NCBI RefSeq assembly: GCF_051020765.1
Contig: NC_134929.1
Span: 4,986,786-5,050,785 of the forward strand
Source: Lasioglossum baleicum
Lineage: Eukaryota; Arthropoda; Insecta; Hymenoptera; Halictidae
DNA: 64,000 bases
Reading direction: 5' to 3'
The notes under the pieces are model-generated. The model was not told where the DNA came from and did no database searches. It saw nothing but the letters and a program-made list of their open reading frames with translations. A program made the translations under genes and the position numbers. Positions within the stretch are counted from its first letter, which is position 1. Every line of letters begins with the position of its first letter. Positions 10,503-20,989 of this stretch are shown one piece after another.

Positions 10503-10811
10503 GCCTGGGCAGCATCCTGGGCACATCCCAAAGTATTGGTAAGTGTTACTGATACTTTCCTACTTTCCCACGCTCGTCGTCGAGTTGTCCGCAGCATCGG
10601 CCTCCTCGACACCGGCGTTTCCTACCGGCGTGACAGCAAGCACGCCAAACAGAGAGGGCAGCATCCTTCTCTGCCGTTCGGGCAGCATCCCGAACACCCT
10701 TCTCGGGCAGCATCCCGAGAACTCCGACAGCTACCGGAGACGATTAAATGCAGGGGCAGCATCCTCTGCATTTGCCGTAGAACCGCCACGAGGAGTTTCC
10801 CAACTCGTGGC
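10503..10811 (+). other. Array of hairpins with the common loop CAGCAT
   Basis: Six hairpins have an identical six-base loop, CAGCAT, at 10510-10515, 10592-10597, 10659-10664, 10683-10688, 10708-10713 and 10757-10762. In five the loop is closed by GGG on the left. Stem lengths of those five are 7, 9, 7, 8 and 11 bp. The stem sequences differ completely while pairing is kept. The second hairpin (10579-10610) has a CCG/CGG inner stem, an internal loop and an outer 6-bp stem. Three further hairpins interleave: 10627-10646 (loop ACAGCAAG), 10722-10739 (loop ACAGCTAC) and 10785-10811 (8-bp stem, unrelated loop). Constant loops with compensating stems suggest that an RNA structure is recognised, for example for packaging or translation of the retrotransposon RNA. 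A DNA-level inverted-repeat binding site is the alternative. Confidence 0.8.
10539..10544 (+). promoter_or_regulatory. Candidate 5' splice site in the LTR leader
   Basis: GTAAGT follows TTG, a consensus splice donor just after the first CAGCAT hairpin. If used, the other hairpins would be retained only in unspliced RNA, as retroviral packaging signals are. No acceptor can be assigned here. Confidence 0.3.
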
Positions 10812-11110
10812 CGGGTTTTCCTGATCCGTCCCTTCTGAACCCAGTCGCCGGCATTCATCACCAGGTCCACGCGATCGCGTCGCGCCGCGATAAACGTTCA
10901 CACCGGGAACACCAGTAGAAACACGGGTCGGTAGCACGACTTATCCGCACAATGAGTCCGCGAACGTGCGTATAGTGAGCCCGAAAATACATAAATCCGC
11001 TGTCGTTATTTCACGCCCCGCGCACTTCGTCCAATTTCAGCTTCCGTCGATTCTCTCGCCGATTCACGACCCTGGCACGACGAGCTATCGCAGCACGAGA
11101 GAATACGACG

Positions 11111-12654
11111 CACAGTGGGTTGAAACGCGAAAAACGCGGACAAAAATCATTTCTGAAGCTATTTCTAAGTTTAAATTAATAAAAATGGTATCGTTTTATA
11201 GATTTTGAGGTGCTGAATTCAAATTAACAATCAGATTTTGTTTAATTCCAAACCCATAAAAGTTATCTAAGGTTTTTTAGAAACGGTTTTCTCGAATTGG
11301 GACGTACATGTTATTAATTGTTTTATTATTAATAATGGTATATTTTTAAGCTATTTATAGTATAAATTATAGTATAATTTACTTTATGTTAATCGCCGGA
11401 CCATATCCCATAGTCATCCTCTTTACTGTTGTCTTCTTCACCGATGTGTATGTATGTGTATGTGATTTCACGTTCGCGGATAGTAACGGATTTATATAGA
11501 GGGTTCACGGAGGGACTCGGCCTATGATTTTTTTTTTATTGTCAAATCGTATAGTACAATATTAAAAAAGTTATCGTTTTCTTTAGAGCGGTCTTAAACT
11601 TTTGTCCGCTACTGTATGTTATAGATATACGTTAAGTAAACGTTCAAATACTTCATTATGATTATTTTTAATGTGTTTTATATATGAGAATACAATATGC
11701 CTTCAAACTAGTGGGTTACCAAGTCATTTAAACGAAAAAATGATTTCATAAGTTGTGTTCACAAAAAATTCAATTTGTTGCAAAATTCTGAGGTCGTAGA
11801 CAAATTTTGATACCAGATTTGAAATCAGCGTGAAAAAATCTACTGGAAATGATATATAGCATGATAAGAAAAAATTTTTTCCGTGTGTAGTATTGGAAAA
11901 ACCACAATTTTCTTGAAATTGTGCAAGTTTAACGAATTTTCTCAATGTTAAAAAACGTTCGTACCACAATTTTCATAATTATTCCATATTCTGCAAAGTT
12001 TCAGTTTTCATTTTAAAAAAAATTCATACTTCTATCTCATTTCTATCAAAAGTTCTTTGATTTTGACACAGAATTCATCGGTTTTACCCACTGTGCGGCG
12101 CAACCGCGCATTCTCCTCGCGCGTCATCGTTTTTGTGAGACAGTATACACATCTGCTGCTATCTGCAGGTGAAACCTTTTTAGTTTTATTGTACACATGT
12201 CTACCAATAACGTTGTATAAATTTTATTGTGGCGATCGTTGGCGTTCGGTTTATAACTGTATTTGAATAGAAAAAAAGCTTGAAAATTACTCTTTGTTTC
12301 ATCAATGTTTATAGGTGCTATATACAACAAAAGCATATCAAATCCATGCTTATTATTTTCGTCTTGAAACACGCTTTCAGCTAAGTACATGCAAAACATC
12401 CTTACTCATACGTGTATTAAGTTATAACGTACTAAATGAGACGATATTCTAAAAAATTCAGGAGAAGATAAGCTCATGAATTTTTATTGAACTTCAGCAT
12501 TTAATTGTAGGATATAGATATGGAATTTTGGAAAATGAAATGTAGAAAATGATGCCTCATTTATCTACTGACAAGTTAATAATACAATTTTACATGTTTC
12601 GTTTAGTCAGAAAAATGACTTTTGTCCGCGTTTTTCGTGTTTCAACCCACAGTG
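11111..12654. mobile_element. Non-autonomous Transib element inside the LTR
   Basis: Inverted ends of about 45 bp start CACAGTGGGTTGAAAC at 11111 and finish with the complement at 12654 (one mismatch in the right heptamer). The target duplication CGACG is perfect (11106-11110, 12655-12659) and fits CGNCG. Both ends carry an RSS-like layout: heptamer, 22-bp spacer, then ACAAAAATC (11140-11148) or ACAAAAGTC (complement of 12617-12625). The interior has a half copy of the 719-1621 element and AT-rich sequence; no transposase is seen. Confidence 0.88.
11640..12095. mobile_element. Half copy of the palindromic Transib (as 719-1621)
   Basis: This is homologous to the right half of the 719-1621 element, from the palindrome centre to the end CCCACTGTG at 12095, followed by CGGCG, again of CGNCG form. 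The left half and left duplication are missing. Upstream, 11520-11590 resembles the end of the MITE at 20315-20987. Confidence 0.7.
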
Positions 12655-12687
12655 CGACGCCGCGGCGACATATCCGTCGGAAGCAGA

Positions 12688-13460
12688 ACCGTTACACCAT
12701 AATCTATAATACCTTTTATTTACAATTATATACATTTATATTGTGACGCTCGAAATATTATTAAAACTTAACCTATACACGATATACCAAATTATTCGAA
12801 AAAACACTTAATGTAAATTAAAATAATATATAAAATTTGTTAATATACGTCGTCTGAATAGCTGGATTTATTTGTATCCGGTAGGAGTGCGCGGGTTCCC
12901 GAAATTTACGGGAACCCGACAGTCGAGTCGAGCCGGAGAAAGTCGAGCGAGCTCGAGCGAGTACTCGAGACATCTGAATGTTCGAGTAGCTTGATCGCAT
13001 CGAGTAGCTTGATCGCATCGGGTAGCTTGATCGCATCGGGTAGCTTGATCGCATCGGGTAGCTTGATCGCGTCGAGTACTTGATCGCGTCGGATGCTTGA
13101 TCGTCACAGATAGCCGGAGACATTCGGATTACATTATTACATAGATTAGCCAAACTCGGACGCGATCTTTTTATACTCGTGATTAAACATACGATTCGTA
13201 ACTCGCACTAATGCGGTCCTGAATTATGTACTCGGTTTTGTAAGACGAAATATACAAAAAAAAAATATATATATATTTCGGTTGTGGATTTCGGTTTCGG
13301 CTATGATTCTGATGATTTCGATGATTTTTTATAATGTTATACAAATCAACATTTTGAACAAATAATTACAAAAATTTGTATTATTATGTATTATTAAACT
13401 ATTATCTATTATTATTCTTTATTTGAACAATTTTTTAAATAAGTAATCTTTTATAATATT
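12688..13460. repeat. Large palindrome, left arm, inner part
   Basis: This is the reverse complement of 14802-15558. It includes a 9-bp hairpin (GGGTTCCCG with CGGGAACCC near 12893-12917), an 18-bp minisatellite and an AT-rich end. The open frames across it are read through the minisatellite and are not genes. Confidence 0.85.
12985..13095. repeat. 18-bp minisatellite, short array
   Basis: About five to six copies of the 18-bp unit GGGTAGCTTGATCGCATC, with the last ones degenerate. The same unit is present in eight copies at 13705-13855 and in about six inverted copies at 15155-15275. Confidence 0.85.
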
Positions 13461-13704
13461 TTTACAAGAACGCTAACAGTCGAATGATTTTAATAGCTTT
13501 GTTCACGCGACAGAAACGTGCAATTTCCGCACGTGGTTTGTTTTAGCCTTTCCTTTGTTTTGACGGTTAAAACGACTTTGTTGCATTTCAGATTATTGAG
13601 ATACAGCTAATGTCTAGGGGTGCGCGGGTTCCCGCATATACGGGTTCGGGTCGAGCCGGAGAAAGTCGAGCGAGCTCGAGCGAGTACTCGAGACATCTGA
13701 ATGT

Positions 13705-13855
13705 TCGAGTAGCTTGATCGCATCGGGTAGCTTGATCGCATCGGGTAGCTTGATCGCATCGGGTAGCTTGATCGCATCGGGTAGCTTGATCGCATCGGGT
13801 AGCTTGATCGCATCGGGTAGCTTGATCGCATCGGGTAGCTTGATCGCGTCGGATG
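13705..13855. repeat. 18-bp minisatellite, eight copies
   Basis: About eight near-identical copies of GGGTAGCTTGATCGCATC in the same context as the array at 12985-13095, so the difference is copy number alone. All three frames are open through it, producing spurious proteins. Confidence 0.9.
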
Positions 13856-14100
13856 CTTGATCGTCACGGATAGCCGGAGACATTCGGATTACATTATTAC
13901 ATACATTAGCCAAACTCGGACGCGATCTTTTTATACTCGTGATTAAATTTGATTTCGGTTTCGGCTATGATTCTGATGATTTCGATGATTTTTTATAATG
14001 TTATACAAATCAACATTTTGAACAAATAATTACAAAAATTTGTATTATTATGTATTATTAAAGTATTATCTATTATTATTCTTTATTTGAACAATTTTTT

Positions 14101-14316
14101 AAATAAGTAATCTTTTATAATATTTTTAAATAAGTAATCTTTTATAATATTTTTAAATAAGTAATCTTTTATAATATTTTTAAATAAGTAATCTTTTATA
14201 ATATTTTTAAATAAGTAATCTTTTATAATATTTTTAAATAAGTAATCTTTTATAATATTTTTAAATAAGTAATCTTTTATAATATTTTTAAATAAGTAAT
14301 CTTTTATAATATTTTT
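14101..14316. repeat. 27-bp AT-rich tandem repeat x 8
   Basis: Eight essentially perfect copies of a 27-bp unit starting AAATAAGTAATCTTTTATAA. The corresponding place in the other direct copy (about 13436-13465) has a single unit, so this array expanded after the duplication. Confidence 0.92.
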
Positions 14317-14801
14317 ACAAGAACGCTAACAGTCGAATGATTTTAATGGCTTTGTTCACGCGACAGAAACGTGCAATTTCCGCACGTCGTTTGTTTTAGC
14401 CTTTCCTTTGTTTTGACGGTTAAAACGACTTTGTTGCATTTCAGATTATTGAGATACAGCTAATGTCCGATACTAGGTGCTGTCCGGGGCTAGGGGAACT
14501 CCCCCTATATAAATATATATATATTACAGATATTTATTTATTTAAATAATCGTTTTGACAATAAATTCTTATTGAAACAATAATTCAAATAATGTAAAAT
14601 AAACAAGTTTCTATACATTATAAAAATTTATTTATTTAAAAATTGTTTAAATAAATAATAATAAATAGCTATATAAATAATAAGTATACAAACGGATTTG
14701 TATACATTATATTTTGCAGCATAAACATTTATTTAAATAATTGTTTAAATAATAAATACGTATTTAAATAATGAGTATATAAATAAAATTGTAAATATTA
14801 C

Positions 14802-15559
14802 AAAAGATTACTTATTTAAAAAATTGTTCAAATAAAGAATAATAATAGATAATAGTTTAATAATACATAATAATACAAATTTTTGTAATTATTTGTTCAA
14901 AATGTTGATTTGTATAACATTATAAAAAATCATCGAAATCATCAGAACCATAGCCGAAACCGAAATCCACATCCGAAATATATATATTTTTTTTTTGTAT
15001 ATTTCGTCTTATAAAACCGAGTACATAATTCAGGACCGCATTAGTTCGAATTACGAATCGTATGTTTAATCACGAGTATAAAAAGATCGCGTCCGAGTTT
15101 GGCTAATCTATGTAATAATGTAATCCGAATGTCTCCGGCTATCTGTGACGATCAAGCATCCGACGCGATCAAGTACTCGACGCGATCAAGCTACCCGATG
15201 CGATCAAGCTACCCGATGCGATCAAGCTACCCGATGCGATCAAGCTACTCGATGCGATCAAGCTACTCGAACATTCAGATGTCTCGAGTACTCGCTCGAG
15301 CTCGCTCGACTTTCTCCGGCTCGACTCGACTGTCGGGTTCCCGTAAATTTCGGGAACCCGCGCACTCCTACCGGATACAAATAAATCCAGCTATTCAGAC
15401 GACGTATATTAACAAATTTTATATATTATTTTAATTTACATTAAGTGTTTTTTCGAATAATTTGGTATATCGTGTATAGGTTAAGTTTTAATAATATTTC
15501 GAGCGTCACAATATAAATGTATATAATTGTAAATAAAAGGTATTATAGATTATGGCAAC
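14802..15559. repeat. Large palindrome, right arm, inner part
   Basis: Reverse complement of 12688-13460, including an inverted copy of the 18-bp minisatellite (15155-15275). It is contiguous with 15955-16390 once the hAT MITE is removed. Confidence 0.85.
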
Positions 15560-15954
15560 TAGGGATTGCAATCCCGCGATGCGGGATCCCGCGTCATTAG
15601 TCCAGTCAACGAAAAATCGTAGAGGAAAATGGAAGGAACACAATTTTTAATTTTGGGACTTTGTTTGGACTAGTTAGGAGGTAAACATACTAAAAGTCCC
15701 CACTCCTAGGAGGTGAGCGGGGTGCAGGGGGCACATAATTTCCGAAATATAAGCGGAAAACCGAAAAAGGGATCTTCTACGTGCCCCCTGCACCCGCTCA
15801 CCTCCTAGGAGTGGGGACTTTTAGTATGTTTACCTCCTAACTAGTCCAAACAAAGTCCCAAAATTAAAAATTGTGTTCCTTCCATTTTCCTCTACGATTT
15901 TTCGTTGACTGGACTAATGACGCGGGATCCCGCATCGCGGGATTGCAATCCCTA
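15560..15954. mobile_element. hAT MITE, hairpin type
   Basis: The ends are TAGGGATTGCAATCCCG and its complement, and the two arms of about 190 bp are near-perfect reverse complements. The 8-bp duplication ATGGCAAC is exact (15552-15559 and 15955-15962), as expected for hAT. The opposite palindrome arm carries the empty site. The 395-bp element has no coding capacity. Confidence 0.93.
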
Positions 15955-16390
15955 ATGGCAACCCTAACTGCGTGTAGTGATTACGTTATTTCAATATTTT
16001 TGTTATTAATAAATATATGAAAAAATGTGTGAAACAAAAGTTGTATTGTTAGACGAAGTAAATATAATGCTGAAAAAAAAATTTTTTTTTGAAATCCAAT
16101 TTTCGAAATTTCAATGTTGCGGAACTTTTTTCTACGATGACCTTGTACGTTATTTGCACATGGTTATAGAGCATGGAAAGACAAATTCAACGATATAGAG
16201 AAATGTATATTTACGATTTACTATAATGGAGAAAATCAAGTTTCAAAAATAAACAATTTTCAAGCGCGCTGCGGCATGGGTTCCCATTGTCCGATCGAGT
16301 TGAAATTTTGCACATATCATTTTTTCACCAAATGTCATATATTAGGGAAGTAAGGCCAAAAAAATTCGAAAGTTGAAAAATAAGGACCAC
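15955..16390. repeat. Large palindrome, right arm, outer part
   Basis: Reverse complement of 9790-10224. The match fades near 16390, where the left copy runs into the gag remnant. No gene. Confidence 0.85.
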
Positions 16391-17790
16391 CCTAGGGGGC
16401 ACCCATTCTGCACGATTTCGCGAACAACCGTGTGTCGGACCGGACGGGAATTATTTGTAATTACTATTTTTAAAACTGTTTTCTATATAATTCTATATAA
16501 TTAATTATTCCTATAATAATTTAATAACGCAAACTCTATGCGAACGCGCGCAGCGAATATGAACTACCCTGTATCGTAGCTGTCACGCGTATCGGAGGGA
16601 GAGGGGAATCGACACGTAGCACGCTATAGAGAACTCTTTGTAATATGTAAACAGCTAATCGAGCAACATAACTTTGTTGTCCGAACGTGACATTCAACGC
16701 GATTACGCGAGACGCCATTCGCGTGTTTCAAGAGTCACTGGTTTACGTACCGAAAGACGGCAGAAACACCTCCTCGCGAAGGTCACGATTACGGTTGAAT
16801 CAACCAAGACACGATCGTGGCTTTGTCGATATTTTCGCAACGAGGTACCGTACAGATATCATGAACATTTACAATAATGACGCGAATTTTTGTATAGACA
16901 GAATCATACCTGTTGGCGCATGCATAGCTGGAACGAGCGCAAAACCGGCAACACGCTGATATACGTCAAGGCGCCGGTGGTCGGTGGCTTCTCATGCACG
17001 TGGTGGTCACTTGATACAGGAACTTGGTAAAAACGCCAGAGGTCGATGGCTTCACGCAATTAGCGACACACCAGCGAGCTCGTCCTTTGGAGACGTCCAG
17101 GATAGAATCCTCTTCCTCTGGTTTAGTCTCCGTGTAAACGTGCAACGGCTTCCGGGCACGTGCAGCTTGGTTTTTGATTTCGAGATCACGTCACTTGTAG
17201 GTTAAACAGTCCCGCGAATTATATATAAAACAGAATTATTATGCAGCCTACTCTGCAGTTAACCACCACGAAGATGTAAAACTAACTTTAATATCGAATT
17301 GAGAACGAGAACACTATTGAGAGACGTCTATCACGATCCACAATCAGGCAACAAGAGAGGCACGATGGCACGATCAGGCACGATGGCGATTTCTCCCGCC
17401 TGCCTTGCCGAAATCGGCGCTGCCAACCTCGTTGGATCATATTCTCTAGGCACGTGTCTAATTGTAAGTAAGGTAGGGATTGGTGGAGATGGTGCAGCAC
17501 AGCGCCAATATCTCTAAACAAATTATTCAACTGACCACGATCAGTGGTGAGATATTGTGCAAGATGGTGGGGTACCTTGAACACTCTGTAGAATATCGGT
17601 ACTTTCCCGCCAATATACAATATTGCTCAAAAGCACGAGATAAAAATGTTTATCACGTGTAAGAAAGTGAGATTATTTCGTGCGTAACAAACAGTCTTCA
17701 TTATTATTTTCGATGAATCGATTTTTCCAAGAATTCGCAATAATCTCATGACCCGCTCAGTGTTTAATAAACAGTAAGTTTCTTCTTGTT
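16391..17790. other. Stretch without a recognised gene
   Basis: It has mixed base composition and several short overlapping open frames of 60-110 codons on both strands, none with a recognisable domain. I see no terminal repeats, tandem repeats or RNA genes here. Part of it could be old retroelement sequence. Confidence 0.5.
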
Positions 17791-17794
17791 ACTA

Positions 17795-18123
17795 CCCAGA
17801 CAGCCAAAATCCTTGATTGTGTCCAGGCCACAAATGCGCGTGTGGGCTCGTAGTGTTCCCCTGGACACAATCTTGGCACATGATGTCGTTGCCACAATCC
17901 GGGATATCGTGCCCAGATTAACGATCGGGCCGTTGTAAGATGGCAGCACATAGCCGCACTAACTCTTCCTTTTTACTTATTTTGTACGCATTCGAGGCGG
18001 GAAAATTAAATGATAGATTTTGTTTATTGTAGTATTTGTAGTAATTTTCCTAGACTGCGGATCTTTATGCAAAATAAAAATTGTCTGCATCGATTGCAAG
18101 AGATAGAAACTAAATTGAATGTG
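17795..18123. repeat. Inverted repeat, left arm
   Basis: Reverse complement of about 21310-21635. The match runs from the AGACAGCCAA region to the A-rich end TAAATTGAATG. Between the arms lie a minisatellite element, an LTR-like end and a hairpin MITE. Confidence 0.8.
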
Positions 18124-18269
18124 ACTCAGGGGAACGACCCTAGTAGCATTTACGGTTGGCGTTTCGTTGGGCCTACGTTGGGGGTTTGCGTTGGGCAACC
18201 GTTAGAAATGTCGCTCTTTTTTGCAGTTGGGCCAACAGTCAGGGCCAACGTTGGGCCAACGTTCAGCCA

Positions 18270-18390
18270 ACGTTGCGCCAGCGTCGGGCCAACGGTAATA
18301 CCCAACGTAGGGCCAACGATCACGTCCAATGTCGGGCCAACGGTAATACCCAACGTAGGGCCAACGGTAATACCCAACGTAGGGCCTACA
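18270..18390. repeat. 24-bp minisatellite
   Basis: About five copies of a unit close to GGGCCAACGGTAATACCCAA, followed by CGTA. The unit itself contains inverted GTTGG/CCAAC words. Confidence 0.8.
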
Positions 18391-18670
18391 TTACTATAAT
18401 ACGATAAGCCAACAAAAGGATTCTTTCTGTAGGGTCAATTAATTATATACATATATATATATGTGTATTATAAAAATATTTTATTTTTATATCTCACAAT
18501 CAGTCATTTTGTGAGGTAACAATTTTTGCCTCACATATTATATTAATATATAAGTACTAACTTATTATGCACGCTAGCATATAACGGATTTCTTACATAT
18601 ATGTGTACGAAATGTATACATATATTACATATTATAAAAGTAAGATTCCTTACATTACATATTATATTAC

Positions 18671-18773
18671 GTACATAACACACATTGCATATTAGTAATA
18701 TGACATTACATTCATATTACATACATAACACGTTGCACATTAGTAATATGATATTACATTCATATTACACCTC
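18671..18773. repeat. Tandem repeat of about 51 bp x 2
   Basis: The unit starting CGTACATAACACACATTGCA recurs once with small changes. It is AT-rich and non-coding. Confidence 0.75.
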
Positions 18774-19374
18774 TTCAATAGTTCTGATAATTACAACAGT
18801 TCCGCTTAAGATGGTGAAACAAGAATCGGATAAAGACGTACTTAAAATACAACTGTTTTTCGCAGTTATAGATATTGGCGTAGCTGCATGGCTGATGATC
18901 CATCGAACACTTGTGCCTCAGTAAAATCTGAAAAATGACATAGAAATTAATCTTACAACAAGAAAAGCAAAAGAAAACAAAATTGTTAATTGCAATTGAA
19001 TGCATGCATAAATTACACACATTCTTTAGAAAGTATCTACAATACGTGGTAACACGTATAATTAAGTATAGGTATAAATAATTGTTAAACTAAACCACTC
19101 ATTACTAATTTAACAATATACTTACAAATATTTGGCGTAGCTGCATCCATATGGCTGCTGTTCTACCGAACGATGATGCTGAATTGAATTAAATTAATGG
19201 TGTTGAATTAAATTCCACCACTTTGTACATTATCAAAATTTTTTGTTAATGAAATGAAGTAAAACACGCGACACAAAGAACGACCACTTCGACAGTTCGA
19301 CACAGCACAGAAGAATGAAATAGTGAAAATCGACAAATACCAAATGACGATCGACGCTACATATATCTTGAACG

Positions 19375-19870
19375 ACGGGTATTCGTCGTTGGTCCTATGT
19401 TGGGTATTCGTCGTTGACCCAACGTTGGGTATTCGTCGGCAAACTGACGTAATTTTTCTTCGTTGGCCTTATGTTGGGTATTCGTCGTTGGCCCTATGTT
19501 GGTTATTCGTCGTTGGCCCAACGTTGGGTATTCGTCGGCAAACTGACGTAATTTTTCTTCGTTGGTCCTATGTTGGGTATTCGTCGTTGGCCCTATGTTG
19601 GGTATTCGTCGTTGGCCCAACGTTGGGTATTCGTCGGCAAACTGACGTAATTTTTCTTCGTTGGTCCTATGTTGGGTATTCGTCGTTGGCCCTATGTTGG
19701 TTATTCGTCGTTGGCCCAACGTTGGGTATTCGTCGGCAAACTGACGGTAATTTGTCTTCGTTGGCCTTATGTTGGGTATTCGTCGTTGGCCCTATGTTGG
19801 TTATTCGTCGTTGGCCCAACGTTGGGTATTCGTCGGCAAACTGACGTAATTTTTCTTCGTTGGCCCTAGG
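19375..19870. repeat. Minisatellite of about 99 bp x 5
   Basis: Each unit combines two or three short CGTTGGCCCTATGTTGGGTA words with a spacer containing GGCAAACTGACGTAATTTTT. The palindromic word CCAACGTTGG recurs at about 19419, 19519, 19618, 19717 and 19817. Both strands stay open, giving artefactual frames. Confidence 0.88.
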
Positions 19871-20039
19871 TTGGGGATTTGTCGGCAAAACCACTAACCA
19901 TGCCCCACCATTCCCCAACAAACTCCCAACCGTTGGCCACCGTTAGCCAACCGTAAATGCTACTAGGGGACCCACGGCCCACGAATATACCATCACTGGT
20001 CCCAAGTCCCAAACAGTCCCAAACCTTCGCGGAAAAAAC

Positions 20040-20280
20040 CGTTACGTTTATTACTCAGGTATAGATCGTGGGGGAGAAGTAAAAGAACGACTGGCGACGA
20101 GAGCCCTTGACGAAGGCTAAATAGGCATAGTGGCTCTGGAAGTCAATGCGAGCAGATCGAACTGCACAGCGTAGAACAGCTTAGTACCGAGTGGACTTTT
20201 CTTTTCGATATAGTTAGTTTAGGTTAGCTTAGTATCGTTAGATCTTAAATAAAGTATATTTAATTTTACGTTATCTTACC
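20040..20280 (+). mobile_element. Possible LTR end or transcript 3' end
   Basis: The sequence has an AATAAAGTA polyadenylation-type signal near 20249 and a TTAGTTTAGGTTAGCTTAGT leader-like stretch. It stops where the MITE at 20315 begins. No partner LTR is seen, so this is a weak call. Confidence 0.25.
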
Positions 20281-20314
20281 CTTGCAAACCTGGAAAAAGG
20301 AGATACTGGAACTG

Positions 20315-20987
20315 CAGTTACTCGAATTAATATTCGGACGTTCTAAAACAGACGAGAACTTTTTTAATATTGTACTAAACGATTTGAACTTTTTGGGTAG
20401 CTAGAGCAATTAGTTTACTACAGGATGTGAAAAGAAATTTTTTCAAAAATTGCAATTGATCGGAATTGTATGGAAAAATACTAAGAGTTGCATTTTACAA
20501 CTTTTTTATGTGGGCCCATATTGAAAAATTGAAAAATACGCTTCGTAGATCTGTGTCGACTAAACATATTTTGAAAATTTCGTCAAAATCGGTTAACGTT
20601 GCAATGAGCTACGTTTAAAACGTTTAAAAATGGTAAAAATCGCAGATTTTCAGCCTATATCGAAGAATTCTTACATCTTTCAAGGCCTGTCGTGTTTTTC
20701 CCGCATCAACCGATTTCGATGAAACTTTCACAGTGCATATTATTTACGCAGGCCTAGAAAACGTACTTTTTAAATTTTCAATATAGGCCCGCACGAAAAA
20801 GTTGTAAAATGTAAGATTTAGTATTTTCTCTGCAATTCCGACCAAATGCAATTTTTGAAAAAATTTCTTTCCACATGATGTAGTAAACTAATTGCTCTAG
20901 CTCCCCAAAAAAGTTCGAATCGTATAGTACAATATTAAAAAAGTTATCATCTTTTTTAGATCGTCCGAATATTAACTCGTGTAACTG
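20315..20987. mobile_element. Hairpin MITE
   Basis: The inverted ends begin CAGTTAC and share AATATTCGGACG. The arms of about 300 bp are reverse complements around 20645-20690. TA follows the right end, but the left flank is not TA, so the superfamily is uncertain. Parts of the same family occur at 11520-11590 and at about 39750-39960. Confidence 0.75.
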
Positions 20988-20989
20988 TA

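Larger units (their letters stand above)
10225..12687 (+). mobile_element. Solo LTR interrupted by a Transib element
   Basis: It starts TGTAACAG at 10225 and ends GTTACA at 12687, with CCAT duplicated on both sides (10221-10224 and 12688-12691). Removing it restores the sequence found uninterrupted on the other palindrome arm (reverse of 15535-15558), which proves the boundaries. Without the Transib insertion (11111-12654 plus one 5-bp TSD) the LTR is about 914 bp. It has a TATA box, a splice-donor-like site and a hairpin array (separate entries). No internal retrotransposon sequence or second LTR is linked, so it probably arose by LTR-LTR recombination. A 4-bp TSD suits gypsy; the superfamily is not proven. 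Confidence 0.85.
13463..14801. repeat. Palindrome centre with a second direct copy of the arm sequence
   Basis: Block 13614-13948 repeats 12885-13190 in the same orientation. Block 13950-14470 repeats 13310-13612, differing mainly by an expanded 27-bp array. So the centre holds a direct duplication of part of the left arm. 14500-14800 is plain AT-rich sequence with repeated TTATTTAAATAA and no gene. Confidence 0.75.
18138..19969. mobile_element. Minisatellite-rich element with terminal inverted repeats
   Basis: The left end CCCTAGTAGCATTTACGGTT at 18138 is matched by its complement at 19946-19969. Next to each end are minisatellites built on GTTGGGCCAACG-like words: a 24-bp unit at about 18270-18390 and a unit of about 99 bp in five copies at 19375-19870. 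The middle (18420-19320) is AT-rich with a tandem repeat of about 51 bp (18671-18773) and no clear transposase. A convincing target duplication was not found, so the superfamily is open. Confidence 0.7.

Noticed and set aside
11111..12654. True V(D)J recombination signal
   Set aside because: The ends are those of a transposon with its own CGACG duplication; there is no antigen-receptor gene, and the resemblance is explained by Transib ancestry.
13705..13855. CRISPR-like array
   Set aside because: The repeats are contiguous 18-bp units with no spacers, in a eukaryotic transposon context.
12818..13913. Frames of 79-111 codons with six-residue repeats
   Set aside because: They are translations of the 18-bp minisatellite; the same array is open in more than one frame and on its inverted copy.
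19323..19921. Open frames of 84-173 codons on both strands
   Set aside because: Both strands are open only because the minisatellite of about 99 bp lacks stops; composition is that of the repeat.
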